This document shows positions 48,770 to 61,660 of a DNA stretch of 64,000 bases, piece after piece. The stretch is from NCBI GenBank assembly GCA_026419785.1, contig JAODTK010005860.1, positions 1-64,000 on the forward strand, read 5' to 3'. Position numbers and translations under genes: made by a program. Origin of the DNA: Sclerodactyla briareus. Lineage: Eukaryota > Echinodermata > Holothuroidea > Dendrochirotida > Sclerodactylidae. The notes below the pieces were generated by a model. That model worked only from the letters and a program-made list of their open reading frames with translations. It searched no databases and had not been told where the DNA came from. Position 1 is the first letter of the stretch. Every line of letters begins with the position of its first letter.

Positions 48770-48937
48770 CAGTATCCGTCTCCAAAGTGTGGAACGTTGG
48801 ATTGTCTCGGTTGACGCGGCTCCCGACGGGTCACAGAAGGGAGAGATCGGTTGGCCTGTGCTATAGTCGGATGCGGTGGTCTCCTCTGTAGATCGGTATA
48901 ACACCCTGGGTGTTGATATAAACGGAGAGCTATACAT
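48770..48937 (-). CDS. Two-exon gene candidate, exon A
   Basis: An ATG at 48937 opens 56 codons (MYSSPFISTPRVLYRSTEET...TIQRSTLWRRIL). They end in phase 0 exactly at a strong donor, CTG|GTAAGA (48770/48769). Upstream on the same strand is an ETS-type CCGGAAGT at about 48977-48970 and two ACGTCA half-CREs near 49012 and 49032. The peptide is Ser/Thr-rich with a single Cys, and no signal peptide or family is recognised. The next exon candidate starts in the same phase, which raises confidence that this is a gene. Confidence 0.45.
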
Positions 48938-49591
48938 TCGTTGTTGGTGTTTTTTGTTTGTTTACTTCCGGATTAGAGCAAAAGGCTTTTTTTGGAAATC
49001 TTTTTTTGACGTGAGAACACTTAGATGACGTATAGAATGCCATGTAGCAGCTCATGATGAATATATTCCATAATTCACAGTGAGCTTCACGAATGATAGT
49101 GCCCTGAAACTCAGGCTTCCAGTGGTCGACAGACGAGGTCGATGAACAGTTTTTATTACCAGTTTGAATCGCAGTTTTAAAAGGCCATTATGTTGATATA
49201 GACAGGAACATGGTAGATTAATTGAATGGACAATAATCACAAGACACTTTTTGACTAGAGAACCAATGGTGCAGTAGGCCTAGCGCAAACCGGACATATT
49301 ATGAACAGTTACGATGTGTTATTTGACTGTTGTGCAACCTTCCCTACACTGCTCCAGTGCTTGAGGCTCAAGGTCACTTCCATAAGCTTAGGTTCTGTTA
49401 ACGTGGAGTAATTTCCCTGAGGCAGAGCAATTGCACTTTATCATTAGAGAGTGTATCTCCCTTTTTGGTCCTGCAAAGATCTGTGTCACAAAAAATATAC
49501 TCCTCAGATACAAACAATCAATTGCGGCAAGAAGATTTTAATAATTTTTCAAATTTTGTGAGCAACTTCCTGAGAAAATATGTTTTACATT

Positions 49592-49873
49592 TCACATATA
49601 ATAGCTAGCAGGACTCAATGACCCACGGACCCTAAATTCCTGGAACACCACCACAGGAACTCGGACCGTTTTGAAAAGTTGGGGGAACACATCGAATGCA
49701 AATGTACCATCTAAGCGGATCGCCACCATCAGTGGCGCGAATCGCACAAAGAACAATTTCAGATTTTTCATAACCCTGCCTCCAGATCGACGGAACGGCC
49801 CTTGGCCAGGCCAATCGCACCTCTTCATGGTGTGATTTGAGTAAAAGCCAGACAAAAAAGGTGTCATTTTCAT
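49592..49873 (-). CDS. Open 93-codon ORF, unknown
   Basis: It runs from an ATG at 49873 to TGA at 49594-49592. The peptide has hydrophobic stretches (LKLFFVRFAPLMVAIRL and VRVPVVVFQEF) and a basic middle. There is no recognised family, splice signal or promoter. The flank at 49960-50560 is repeat-like, with words such as AGTGGGGGGACCTGTCCCCC, so a repeat origin is possible. Confidence 0.2.
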   Translation of the reverse strand: MKMTPFLSGFYSNHTMKRCDWPGQGPFRRSGGRVMKNLKLFFVRFAPLMVAIRLDGTFAFDVFPQLFKTVRVPVVVFQEFRVRGSLSPASYYM

Positions 49874-51029
49874 ACTAAGATGATTTTACCGAGTACACAC
49901 ACATGGTATATTTTTCTTACCTTTTCTACTCTGGCTTTGTTTGTTCTCTGATGGGATCGAAGGAAAAGCCATAGGCGTACGGGACCCTTCCAATTTTGGA
50001 TCAGAAATTTGTACCCGATTTATAGTCAGTCTGGGGATGCGCGCGGAAAAAATTGGCCATGGTTGCCGTCATTTTATCGAAGAAAGTCTGCAAAAAATTC
50101 AGGTTTTTTTTTCACTTTGCTTTTTTTCCTTCCAAGATTCTGCCCCCCCCCCCCCCCAAGGCTTCTGAGAATAATCGAGTGAACAAAATGATTCGAATCA
50201 TAACATCGCATATTTAACCTAAAAACCCCGGGAAAAACGCCTAAGCGGCGGAAACACTAAAAATTATGCACTTTTGACTATTCGCTTCAAAGTTCCGTGA
50301 ACTCGGTATGAAACAACATGGGTAAATATCCTCCACTCGGCCCTAGACAATTAGTTGGTTCCTCAGATCTTCACATCGGGCCCGCACCGACAATTTTCCA
50401 ACGCGATTATTGGTTTGTTAGTCAAAATTGAATCATTTCAGAGTGATACAAAATTGGGCATGCCCGTCATATATTTTGTATTACGGTCCTGAAAGTGGGG
50501 GGACAAACGATATGAAAAGTGGGGGACTTTTGAAAGTGGGGGGACCTGTCCCCCACCTGTTGATGGCCCAACACCGCACATGTAACACTAGTTGATGATT
50601 GCAATGACAAATAACCTCCATGGCATTCCAGTCAATTCTTTAGCACAGTACTTTTTTAGATTTTGGGCAACCTTCTCACATAATTGCCCATCAACGCCTC
50701 TTCATGACTCTTGAGCCTAAATTCCCGAACGCCCCATATAGGTAGCACTATTAATGGTGACGTTTGAACGCGCATCTGAAAAATTCCATTTATTTGTAGA
50801 GGAGGTAATTTCCATTTTCACACGATGGCCACCCTTCGAAAAAAACCCCCTGACCTTTGGGTGGTCAAAGGTCAGCCCAGCGGTCAATGAATGTCCAACT
50901 TTTTTTGGTCAACATCCATCAAAGCCCATCAGTATTTAAAGGCCAAAACATGTATTTTGCATATCATTCTATAATAGGTACCACTTATCATAACATTCAA
51001 CGATAGATGACAACGTACTGACGGACAGA

Positions 51030-51100
51030 CAGACATGGATGGATTGCTAGATTAGACTGACTTTGGCGGATCACATAGCTCAACCAGCCTTCTAAAAAGC
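51030..51100 (-). repeat. Reversed hairpin module next to a GACA tract
   Basis: GACGGACAGACAGACATGGATG precedes (trimmed: GACGGACAGACAGACATGG), then GATCACATAGCTCAACCAGC. This is the reverse of the hairpin module seen at 29532, 33501 and 42590. Confidence 0.5.
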
Positions 51101-51914
51101 ATATCCGTATCAACGAAGATGTGGGGGCCCAATCTTCAATTGAATGTCACTCTTTATTTTTCTTCCTCACATTATAAGATTGTGTCAAAAAAATGTATTG
51201 TCCGTGCCGATTCTTCTATATTTCGGTATATTAAGATGTACCCTAATTAAAGGATAGAAAGAGTTGTTATTGTTATTTTTGGTTTTCCTGTTGTAGAAAC
51301 AAGTGTTTGTGGTATGTTCTTCGTTTTCCCAATAAAAGTTTTGAAATGGTAGGAAATTGTTTCAACTTTTTGCTACTCAACTAAAATATTCTTCCGGACC
51401 CTGGGGATACAGTGAGCAGAACATTTAGAAACCGTTCGCGTTTCATGCTGCTGGGAGAATGAAAAATAACGTACCATGCATCTTCTTTCGCATTTGATCC
51501 CGGAGTTTTAGGCTGGGCCTCTCTCCTCTATGAGAAAAAAAAAATAAAAAATACAATCCACTTGCATTTTTCATCACTCGTAACAAATGCTTAGGGGTCC
51601 AAGCGCATCTGCAATGCCGCCACAGTTCTCATTCTGCGATCAAACTGGCAGCATCGTTGGGAGGCAACAGTTTTGACAAGTCTGTCAAGGATGGCGAATC
51701 GTCTTCAAGCCCCCTTCGAAAAACTGACCAAGCCGTTTGTGTGACATCACAGCAATAGGCATTACAATGTTTCAGCAGGTCTGATTTAAATCACAATAGG
51801 TAAGAAATATTCTAATAGACTGTTCTCTGGAACAACCTCTATTCAAGAGGCAAAATTATCCACAACACCGGCGAATAATGGACGGGTTCCAGTGGAGCAA
51901 ATACTTGGAAAAAA

Positions 51915-52830
51915 GGCGATCGCCCCCAGTGTCTCGCCTGGTTGCGCGATCAGTGTTTCCATTAATCGTCCCAGGATGCAAACAATTACAGGCATTCCAC
52001 GTGTTGCTTTAAGATTGGATTATAGCATTAAACCCTACTAATCAGTGACAATTTCAATTCGTAAGACTGAAATTATGACAATGCCTACTGAAGAGTGAAG
52101 AGAGAAGTATAAGTTTCGTGGAAAACAGTGACTAAGATTGCCTAAATTATGCAAATTAGACACAATATTCAACTTTCTATTGACCCATTTGCTCATTCCA
52201 CATATCTCAGGACCACACTCATTACATTTCATGGGAATTCTTGAACATTTGCATGAATGGAACAATTTATACTTACTGCATAACCCCCAGTAACTCGGGT
52301 CAATGTTATGTAAATTTTGGGGGATAAACTATAGTCCCTGTAGGACCCATACCAATCAAGCTGCTTCAGGAAAATCAAACCAACTTGAAATTTGGGAAAC
52401 ACCATGATAAATAGACACACTGAATGACCTCCAGGGTCCTCCACCCTATGTGAATTCACAATTGTTATTAGGAATAATCACAGGAGTGTTCTATTCACAG
52501 AAATGAGTGGTGATGGAATGAAAAAAATCTGACAAACTTTTGAATTTTGCATAAATTATGCAAATTAGGACTCAATTACCATATTTGACGCTGAAAATCT
52601 AATCAGTACATCTACTTCATATCTCGCATCTATGTGCCAAACCAAGTCACCATAGCACCTACGGTCCATCTGTAACCTTGCTAACAAGCCCTTGAACAAT
52701 AGATAATGAAAAATAGGCTAATTACCTTACTTTATTAATGACTGTGTTCCCCAAATCTAATCAGATCGTGTTCACCTAATCCCGATGCCACCCTGAAAAT
52801 TTGACTATCTGATATCTTACACACAGAGGT
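51915..52830 (-). repeat. R1 repeat, reverse orientation, near full length
   Basis: It starts at the perfect cap palindrome GGCGATCGCC (51915-51924) followed by CCCAGTGTCTCGCCTGG and TTGCGCGATC. It runs through the body sub-repeats and ends near the reverse of the R1 left end (AATCAGATCGTGTTCACC at about 52761-52778). This copy best defines both ends of R1, about 900 bp. Confidence 0.8.
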
Positions 52831-54640
52831 CACAGGGGGTCAAATTATGGTCCATTTCGATCAGAAGGTACCCTTGAAGTCCGAAAATGGCCACTAAAAT
52901 TCGATTTGGCCCAAAACATAGTAGAGGTCAAATTGAGGTCGAAGGTCACACAGACGGGAGTCAACGAGTGGATCACACTGGCGCACCTCCCCACCTCGGC
53001 AGACATCTGGTTTCCATGTTATGGCCGAAAAACTAGTTTTTTGACCTTTATTTGACTTTTAATGGACCTTGGATGATGTGACCCTTTTTATGAAAAAAGG
53101 TTACCCAGATGAAATACACCATGTCTTGAAATATAAACTACATCAGGAAATGTCAATGGAAGTTGCTGCAGGAGCACATTATATTTGGCAGTTTTATGCA
53201 CATTAAATTACCTTAATTGACCTTTGATTACATGATTGTTTTTATGTAAAATGTTCTCCACCATGACCGTACACCCTGTCCTGAAATTTCAACATTGCCA
53301 GCAATGTCATTGTAAGTTGTCCCAAAAAATATTAGTTTTTTTGTCCATAAGTGACTTGAATGACCTTGATGACATGCCAGTTTTTATGAAAAATGTTACT
53401 CTCGATGAGGTGCCCGCAGTCCTACAAGCATTATGTATCTTAAAGTATACTGCCGACGATGCTATTGGACTAATCTTGACCTTTTGACCTCATTATCAGG
53501 GGTAGTTTGACCTGCTGATTCTAAAAATCACCATGACAAATCACTATAGACATCCTAACTGCACTTATTTCAAATGAAAACTTTGACCTCTGATATCTTC
53601 ACGCACAAAGGTTACATGGGGTCAAATTATGGTCCATTTCGATCAGAAGGTACCCTTGAAGTCCGAAAATGGCCACTAAAATTCGATTTGGCCCAAAACA
53701 TAGTAGAGGTCAAATTGAGGTCGAAGGTCACACAGACGGGAGTCAACGAGTGGATCACACTGGCGCACCTCCCCACCTCGGCAGACATCTGGTTTCCATG
53801 TTATGGCCGAAAAACTAGTTTTTTGACCTTTATTTGACTTTTAATGGACCTTGGATGATGTGACCCTTTTTATGAAAAGTTCCCAGATGCCATATTCACA
53901 TGTCTTTGAAAATAAACTACTCAGGACATGTTCACTGTACATTTTTTGCTACATGGAGCAAATACTATTTGGCAGTTTTATGCCCATTGACCTGGAATGA
54001 CTTTGATGACTGAGGTTTTTTATAAAATGTTCTCACATGACGTAACCCCCTGTCCTAAATTTCAACAATTGCCAAGCATGTCACTGTAGTTTGTCCCCCA
54101 AAAAATATTAGTTTTTTTGTCCATAGTGAACCTTGAATGACCTTTGATGACATGCCAGTTTTTATGAAAAATGTTACTCTCGATGAGGTGCCCGCAGTCC
54201 TACAAGCATTCAGTATCCCAAAGATCTTCCGATCTATTGACTATCTTTTGAACCGTTTGAACCTCATTATAGGGGTAGTTGCCCTGCTGATTCTAAAAAT
54301 CACCATGACAAATCACATGAACATCCTAACTGCACTTAATTTCAAATGAAAACTTTGACCTCTGATATCTTCACGCACAAAGGTTACATGGGGTCAAATT
54401 ATGGTCCATTTCGATCAGAAGGTACCTTTGAGATCCGAAAATGGCCACGAAAATTTGCTTCGGCAAAAAATCATAGTAGGTCAAATTGAGGTCAAAGGTC
54501 ACAAAGATGGAGGCCAACGAGTGGATCACACTGGCGCACCTCCCCACCTCGGCAGACATCTGGTTTCCATGTTATGTAAAAAAAACTAGTTTTTGACCCC
54601 GAATTGACCTTTGACGACCGTATAGTACCTGGAAAAAACT
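52800..54640 (+). repeat. ~775-bp tandem repeat, ~2.4 copies
   Basis: The word TCCATTTCGATCAGAAGG starts at 52851, 53633 and 54405, giving periods of 782 and 772. Units are rich in GGTCA/TGACC words. Units 1 and 2 are identical for about 260 bases (52836-53096 and 53617-53877) while their other parts are clearly diverged. Confidence 0.9.
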
Positions 54641-54850
54641 AATCAGTTCATCACCTTATATCCGATCTATGTGCCAAACCAAGTCACAAGCTCCACGGTT
54701 CATTCGTTATCTTGCTCACGAGCATAAACAATAAATTACATAAAATAGGCTAATTACCTTACTTTATTAATGACTGTGTTCCCCAAATCTAATCAGATCG
54801 TGTTCACCCAACCCCGAAGCTACCCTGAAAATTTTGTCAGCAATTGCACT
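54640..54850 (-). repeat. Partial R1 copy
   Basis: It repeats the left-end half of reversed R1 (AATCAGTTCATCACCTTATA, then AATCAGATCGTGTTCACCCA). Confidence 0.7.
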
Positions 54851-54899
54851 TGCCGTTCGAAAGATATCCTGCTCACGAGAAAGTGGCACACACACACGC

Positions 54900-55860
54900 A
54901 CATACACCCACCCACACGCCTAGTGACCACTAAGTCTCCTCCTGAATTTCATTCAGGCGAGACAAAAAAGTGGGGAATGATGGGCCAAGTTACTGTGTGA
55001 AAATGTCAAAAGTCATTGAGAGCATCGCCAAAAAGTTTGGGTATATATCCTCCCCATCTCCCCCGGGATGTGTGCCCATGGGACCCACTATATATCGGAA
55101 CAAAATTGGCATTGCCTTATTATATAGACGATATTACCGTATTCGAGTCGAATAAATATCGATCACAGGGTTGTGGATCACGTGAATGGAATGGCGACTG
55201 GTGACGTCATTCATTAATATGTGAGTACAACCCAATCTCAACCTCGGCTAAGTTGTAAGGGTCGATGTAAACCTCTGAATAAATATTTCCCTCATTGGAT
55301 AACACTAACCACAAATCCACAATCCCCGATTTAACCCCTAACCAGTAACGATGGTGGAGCGATCTACTCCACATATACTAGACATATGCAGGCATATAAA
55401 CCACCGACATATATATCACCACCGTTCAGCAATCAGTTGATGGTGATGTCAATTTCATTTGGATGGAATTCAAAGAGTCTCCATAATCCATCGAACACAT
55501 TCAAAATAACAATAAAATTATGTTAACAGGTAGTCACTGGTTTGTTTCAGGTTCGAGAATTTCATCAACCTAAATGGGAAAGATATATGAACATGATAGT
55601 ATGGTAGACAAGACTATCGCAGGCAAGTCCATTCATACGAAACTTGACTGATTGAATTGTATTGAATTAACCGAAAAGGATTCACCCAGTCCCAATCCTC
55701 ACCCCACCCACTCTCAACAGTTTAACTTGGTCCAATGTTGTCATCTACATCACTCTTTCAAGTTCAAGTTTATCTCCCAGCCTCACCAAAACGAAAAATC
55801 GGTCGTTATTTTGATCCAGGCCAGTCTGACTCCGCAGTTGTCTTTCAAACAGTCCATAGG
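54900..55860. other. No recognised gene
   Basis: A CA-rich stretch lies at about 54887-54920. Short open frames show no domains. Confidence 0.4.
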
Positions 55861-55861
55861 C

Positions 55862-55935
55862 TTTGTGCGTGTATGTGTGTGCTGTGTGTTGTGTGTGTGT
55901 GTGTGTCGTGTGTGTGCGTCGTGTGTGTGTGTCAT
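55862..55935 (+). repeat. Interrupted GT microsatellite
   Basis: GTGTGT runs broken by C and TTG. The minus strand translates to His-Thr repeats, an artefact. Confidence 0.9.
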
Positions 55936-57269
55936 TCAAGGTCACCACAGAGCAAAGTTCAAAAACCATGTCAAGCACGATATCGAATGAAGGCAAACAT
56001 TCTATTAGTTTTCATTATGAGAGTTTGCACATATGGTGAGGGAGAAACCCTAGTGTTTTTGGTTCAGGTCAAGGTCATTGACTGAAAGTCACCATAGGCA
56101 ACACGCCTATATCGTGGCAACGAAACATTTCGGAGCAATATGTGTTTATTCGCAACCAAGCTTTCGAATAGTGCATATAATACCCAACCAGGTATTGTGA
56201 TTGATTGCTCATTACAAGCATAAGCAGATAGAAACCCCTACCTTCGGGGAGTGATCTATATTCACAAAGGTATTATTTGCATGTAGTTGTGACCAGAGGG
56301 AGCGGCAGTGTTACTTGAAACGCCACTTGACAGCACAATCCGGAGTGGTGTTGGGGGGGGGTGTATGGAGGGTAATTATTTTGAATACTTGACTGCTTAG
56401 CAATAAATATTCAGATTTAGGTTCATTCATCATGTGTGTATGTGCGGGTGTATGTGAACGCTTCTTGTAAGAACGGATAATATAACGAACTCAAAGCATA
56501 CATAACCTGATTAAGTTCAAATTAGACCTGTAGGTTACAGTTCATAAAGAGGAAGAAGCCTGTTGTTTTCATACAAGGCGGAAGGTAAACTTGAGTCAAG
56601 AAGGGTAACAATTGTAAGTTAGAAAGTTGTTGTGCAACAAAGATGTAGAGAGCTCATATTCGACAGAAGGATGTTATGTGAGTAGAGTGATGTACTCCGG
56701 TATCAAGCACAAAAAGTCAACAAGGCCAGTCTGAAAAAGCTTGTGCGCACAAAATTGTTGTGCAACGAAGTTTGAGAGTTCATAACATACTTGGCACGAA
56801 GGGTTGCGCCAGTCTATACGCAAATTACAGTACCATTATAAGGAACGCAGTTAAATCATCAGTCCTTCAGTGGAGCGGCAACTGTGCAACGAAGTGATGT
56901 ATATAGAAAGGCTCTAATTAGCAGGAACCCCCATGGGGATATATGTGGAGTTGATGATCCCGATTGTTTTGGAAATAAGGTTCAATGTCACCAAAGGTCA
57001 ACAGAGGTCGAAGTCTGAGAAACATGTGGAGCACGATACTATGCAACTAAAAATGATGTAGAGAGCTTCATTGGCACGAGGGGTTGTCATTTGGATCCAA
57101 GGTCACGTAAGGTTACCAAAAAGTCTAACCAGAAAGCCAAAAATGCTTAGTGATTACCGTGACGTTGCTGTCAACCCATAGCCAGGCACACGGACAAAGG
57201 GAGATAGATACCAGCTCATTATGGGCAACATAAAACGTCTGACAACTTTCCTATCTATACCAACCAACA

Positions 57270-59610
57270 ATTGAGTTCCTGTACCCTTGGTAAGAAAGCT
57301 ACACACTAACTTTCAAGGTTTCAGACTTGAATCTGGTAACCTTAGATGACCTCGACCTGACCCAAAAACAACTAGGGGTTCATTTATCATCATGGGGAAC
57401 ACACATTACCAGTATGAGCTTCATCATCCGGGTGGGGTCGAGTTTATCGTGTTTACAAGCCAAAATGGCCAAAATATCAAATTTTCACAAATTTCTTGTT
57501 GACCAAATTCACTCCGACCTGAACCAAAAACAATAGGGTTCCTGTACTCCATAAGAAAGCTATACACCTAATTTCAACTTGATCAGACCAACCATTCTGT
57601 GGACTTATCGTGTTTACAAGTTTTCAGACTTTGACCTCTGGTGACCTCAGATGCCTCTGACCTGACCCAACAACAATAGGGTTCATGTACTCATCATGGG
57701 GGAAACCAAACATACCAAGTATGAGCTTCATCCATCCGGTGTGGGGTTTGAGTTATCGTGTTTAAAAGCCAAAAATGGCCCAAAGATCAAAATTTCACAA
57801 AATTTTCTATTGATCAAAAGTCACTCCGACCTGAACCAAAAACAAAGGGTTCTTGTACTCCCATAAAGAAAGCTATACACCTAATTTCAACTTGATCAGA
57901 CCAAAATCTGGAATTATCGGGTGTACAAGGTTTTCAGACTTGGACCTCTGGGGACCCCAGATGACTCGGACCTGACCCAAAAACAATAGGGTTCTGTCCT
58001 CATCATGGGGAACACAATACCAAGTATGGCTTCATCCATCAGGGTGAGGTCAAGTTAACGTGTTTACAAGCCAAAAAAAATGCGCCAAAATATCGAATTT
58101 CACAATTTCATTTCGACTAACGTCACTCCCACCTGAACAAAAACAATCGGGTTCTGTCCTCCCCATAAGAAAAGCTTATACAACTAATATCCAACGGATC
58201 AGACCAACCATTCTGACTACGTGTTTACAAGTTTTCAGACTTTGACGACTAGTGACCTCAGTGACCTCTGACCTGACCAAAACAATAGGGGTCATGTACT
58301 CACGATGGGGAACACCCATACCAAGTATGAGTTCATCCATCGGGGGGGTCGATTTATCGTGTGTACAAGCCAAAAATGGCCAAAATATCAAATTTTCACA
58401 AATTTTATTTTGACCAAAATTCACTCCCGACCTGAACCAAAAAAACAATTAGGGTTCCTGTAATCCCCATAAGACAGCATACACTAATTTCCCAAACTGA
58501 TCAGGACCAACCATTCTGGACTTATCGTGTTTACAAGTTTTCAGACTTTGACGTCTCGTGACCCAAGATGCTCTCTGACCTGACCCGAAACACACATAGG
58601 GTTATGCAATCATCATGGTCGAACACACATACCAAGTATGAGCTTCATCCATCCGGGGGGGTGGGGTCGACCCGTTAACCTGGTTACAAGCCAAAAATGG
58701 CCCCAAAATATCGATTTTCACAATTTTCTATTTTGACAAATTCACTCCCGACCGAACCAATAACAATAGGTTTCCTGTAATCCCCATAAGAAAGCTATAC
58801 ACCTAATTTCAACTGATCAGACCAACCATTCGGACTTATCGTTGTTACAGGTTTTCAGACTTTGAACTCTGGTGCCATCAGATGACCTCTGACCTGACCC
58901 AAAAAAATAGGGTCCATGTACTCATCATGGGGAACACACATACCAAGTATGAGCTTCAGCCACGGGTGGGTCGGGTATCGTGTGTACAGCCAAAAAAATG
59001 ACAAATATAAATTTTCACAAATTTTCGGATTTTTGACCAAAATTCACTCCCGACATGAACCAAAACAAAGGGTCCGTACTCCCCATAAGAAAGCTATACA
59101 CCTCTGAATTTCAACTTGGATCAGACCAACCATTTGGACTTATCGTGTTTACAAGCGTTTTCAGACTTGACCTCTGGTGACATCAGATGGACTCTTGACC
59201 TGACCCAAAAAAACAATAGGCATTCATGACTCATCATGGGGAACACACATACAAGTATGAGCTTCATCCATCGGGTGGGTCGAGGTATCGTGTTTACAAG
59301 CCAATTGGCCAAAATATCGAAATTTTCACAAATTTTCTATTTTGGACAAAATTCACCCCATACCAAAAAAAATAGGGTGTGTTCCTTTGTACTCCCCATA
59401 AGAAAGCTAGACCCTAATTTCAACTTGATCAGACCAACATTCTGGACTTATAGTGTTTACAAGGTTTCACGACTTTGCACTCTGGTGACCTCAAATAACC
59501 TTGACCTGACCCACCCCCAACAATAGGGTTATGTAATCATCATGGGGAGACACACCATACCAGTAGGGAGCCCGACTAAATACGACCTGATCAGGTTAAG
59601 CGTGTTACAA
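57270..59610 (+). repeat. ~305-bp satellite array, 8 copies, nuclear-receptor half-sites
   Basis: Unit starts (TTCCTGTACTCCCCATAAGA and variants) lie at about 57272, 57538, 57847, 58152, 58455, 58770, 59075 and 59380, so the period is near 305 with the first unit shorter. Each unit has two related halves. One contains TTTCAGACTTTGACCTCTGG, then TGACCTCAGA, TGACCTC and TGACCTGACCC. The other has GTGTTTACAAGCCAAAAATG. Perfect DR4 (57632-57647) and DR1 elements (58262-58274, 58883-58895) occur. Copies differ largely by one-base indels. Confidence 0.95.
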
Positions 59611-60480
59611 AGATGGGGGCACACACACATACAAAAGCACACACAACACACAACACACGACGTGACTGCATAGATTCCTCTGACTTCGTCAAGGAATCAA
59701 AAACCATGTGAGCATGAAACTGCGTAACCAAATGATGTAGAAATCTCATTACTTGGCACGAAGCATTGCGCATGTCTACGCAAAATTTCACAGTACCCAT
59801 TTGAATGCCACAACAAGAATATCTTGCAGTCTCAGTTGGCGCGGCAAGGGAATCATTTCAGTTCTTGGGCTCTTGTCATTCAGGTGAACATGAAGGTTAG
59901 AATAATAAAATATGCAGAGGAAGAACCCGATTGTGTTTGTTTTTTTTGTACCAGTCGGGGGTCAACGAAAACGCGTTTGAGCACGATATTAGAGTTTGCA
60001 TGCATCAATCGAATCGACCAGGTGGGATGCAGAGTCAATAATTGAGTCAAGAAAAGTAATATCCTGCAGTAAAGCTTGTAAGTGCAATATCTGGGGAAGA
60101 GGAACGCAATGCCCAACTCAAACTATCCAGGTAATTTGCAGATATGGAGATAGGATCAAGCGGTGTTTGTTTTCTTGGGGACGAGTAAATAGAAACATTC
60201 AAGACAGTGACTGTTTTCGCTGACGGCTGACATTATAGATCTAGAAACTAAGACGAAATGAACATGATTCTCACACAATTTCTCTTCCAGTAGACAGACA
60301 TCTTCCATCAGCGCAGTCGATAAAATTGAATGTGCGAGGTTTAATTTTTGAAAATGGGATCGCTTGGTGAAAGCCAACGAATTCTAATCTTCTGCTATCG
60401 GAAGGCAAATGGAATATATCGCCTACAGCATATGTAACAACATACAAATCATGTATGAGTGATTGCGTGCACTGTACGTA
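59600..60480. other. Repeat-derived flank, no recognised gene
   Basis: It begins with a CA-rich tract (59619-59662). Sequence at 59735-59800 (CTTGGCACGAAGCATTGCGC) repeats 56780-56830. Confidence 0.5.
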
Positions 60481-60497
60481 CGTGTATATGCGTGTAG

Positions 60498-60759
60498 CAG
60501 TGGCGTACGCAGAAATTAGTCACGGGGAGGGGGTTGAGGTCGGAACCAAGGGAAGCGCGCCCTCTAAATGGCTCACACTCCCTATTGGCAAATAAGTACA
60601 ATTTATGGGCCCTAGACACATTATGCTGCAATACTTGCTAAATAACCGCTTCAAAACTTCTACTGAATTGCAAAAACTCAGTTTTTGTGTTTTGAAAATT
60701 TATGATAACTTGGGTCATAGGGTTCTGACCCCCCCCCCCCCCCCGTGCTAACGCCACTG
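60498..60759. mobile_element. Small inverted-repeat element (MITE-like), 262 bp
   Basis: The left end is CAGTGGCGTACGC (60498-60510) and the right end is GCTAACGCCACTG (60747-60759), which reverse-complements to CAGTGGCGTTAGC. The termini agree at 11 of 13 bases. The interior is noncoding with a poly-C run at about 60729-60744. No clear target-site duplication is seen, so the superfamily is open. Confidence 0.6.
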
Positions 60760-61169
60760 TTTGGTTTAATGAAATGATGATATTCCCTGTGAAGTTCGAA
60801 GCGTACTCAATGAACATCTACAAGTTTAAGAAAGTGGGATGATGTCATCATCCATGGACGGAATTTGCGCGCTCGTAACAAGGGGGTTGAAGCCCCGGTC
60901 CCTAGATTTCCCAACTCCGTGGAACCGCGCCTGGACTGAATGTTATTCAGGAAGCACTGTAATAACAGCATTGGTACTATTACCATGCAAAGCTTACTAA
61001 CTATTTACCCCCCCCCCCCCTCCCCCCCCCCCCCTATCGGATCGCGTGCTGAAAAACAAAAATAATAAACGTATTAAAGAGCCATATTTAAGATTCGAAT
61101 CGAATAGAGCCTAAAGAATAGTAGGCTACTGGGAGTCCTACCATATACAGGAGCCTATATACAAAACAA

Positions 61170-61660
61170 GGCGATCGCCCCCAGTGTCTCGCCTGGTTGC
61201 GCGATCAGTGGTTTCCCCATAAGTCACTATGCGGAATGATTATGAGTATTTTATCTGTTGCTTTAAGGTTTTGGTATAGCATCAAACAGGAACGGCCTAT
61301 TAATCGGTGACCAATTTCAATTCAAGGACTGATTTATTGACCATGTTACCAAAGGAGTATACAGTGTGTGGAAATGTGACTAAAATGTCATAAATTAGGC
61401 AAATGAGACAACAATCTCTACTTCCATAAACCTATTTTCTCAGGACCAATAGTGAACCACACTTACTAGGTTTCATGGGAATTTCCAACAAACTCGATTG
61501 TTTGCGGAATGAGTAACTTATACACATGAATAACCACAGTAAACTGTATTGATATTTAGGGGAATACATGCGGACCTACCCATGAAGCTTCAATGAAAAA
61601 ATCGGAACAGACTTTGAAATTTTGAATAACTCATGCAAATAGACACACTGAAAGACCTCT
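61170..61660 (-). repeat. R1 repeat, reverse orientation, truncated, perfect cap
   Basis: The perfect palindrome GGCGATCGCC lies at 61170-61179, followed by CCCAGTGTCTCGCCTGG. The body then matches the copy at 51915 (GTTGCTTTAAG, TATAGCAT, CTATTAATCGGTGACCAATT) and fades near 61660. Two C-runs lie just upstream at 61010-61034. Confidence 0.8.
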
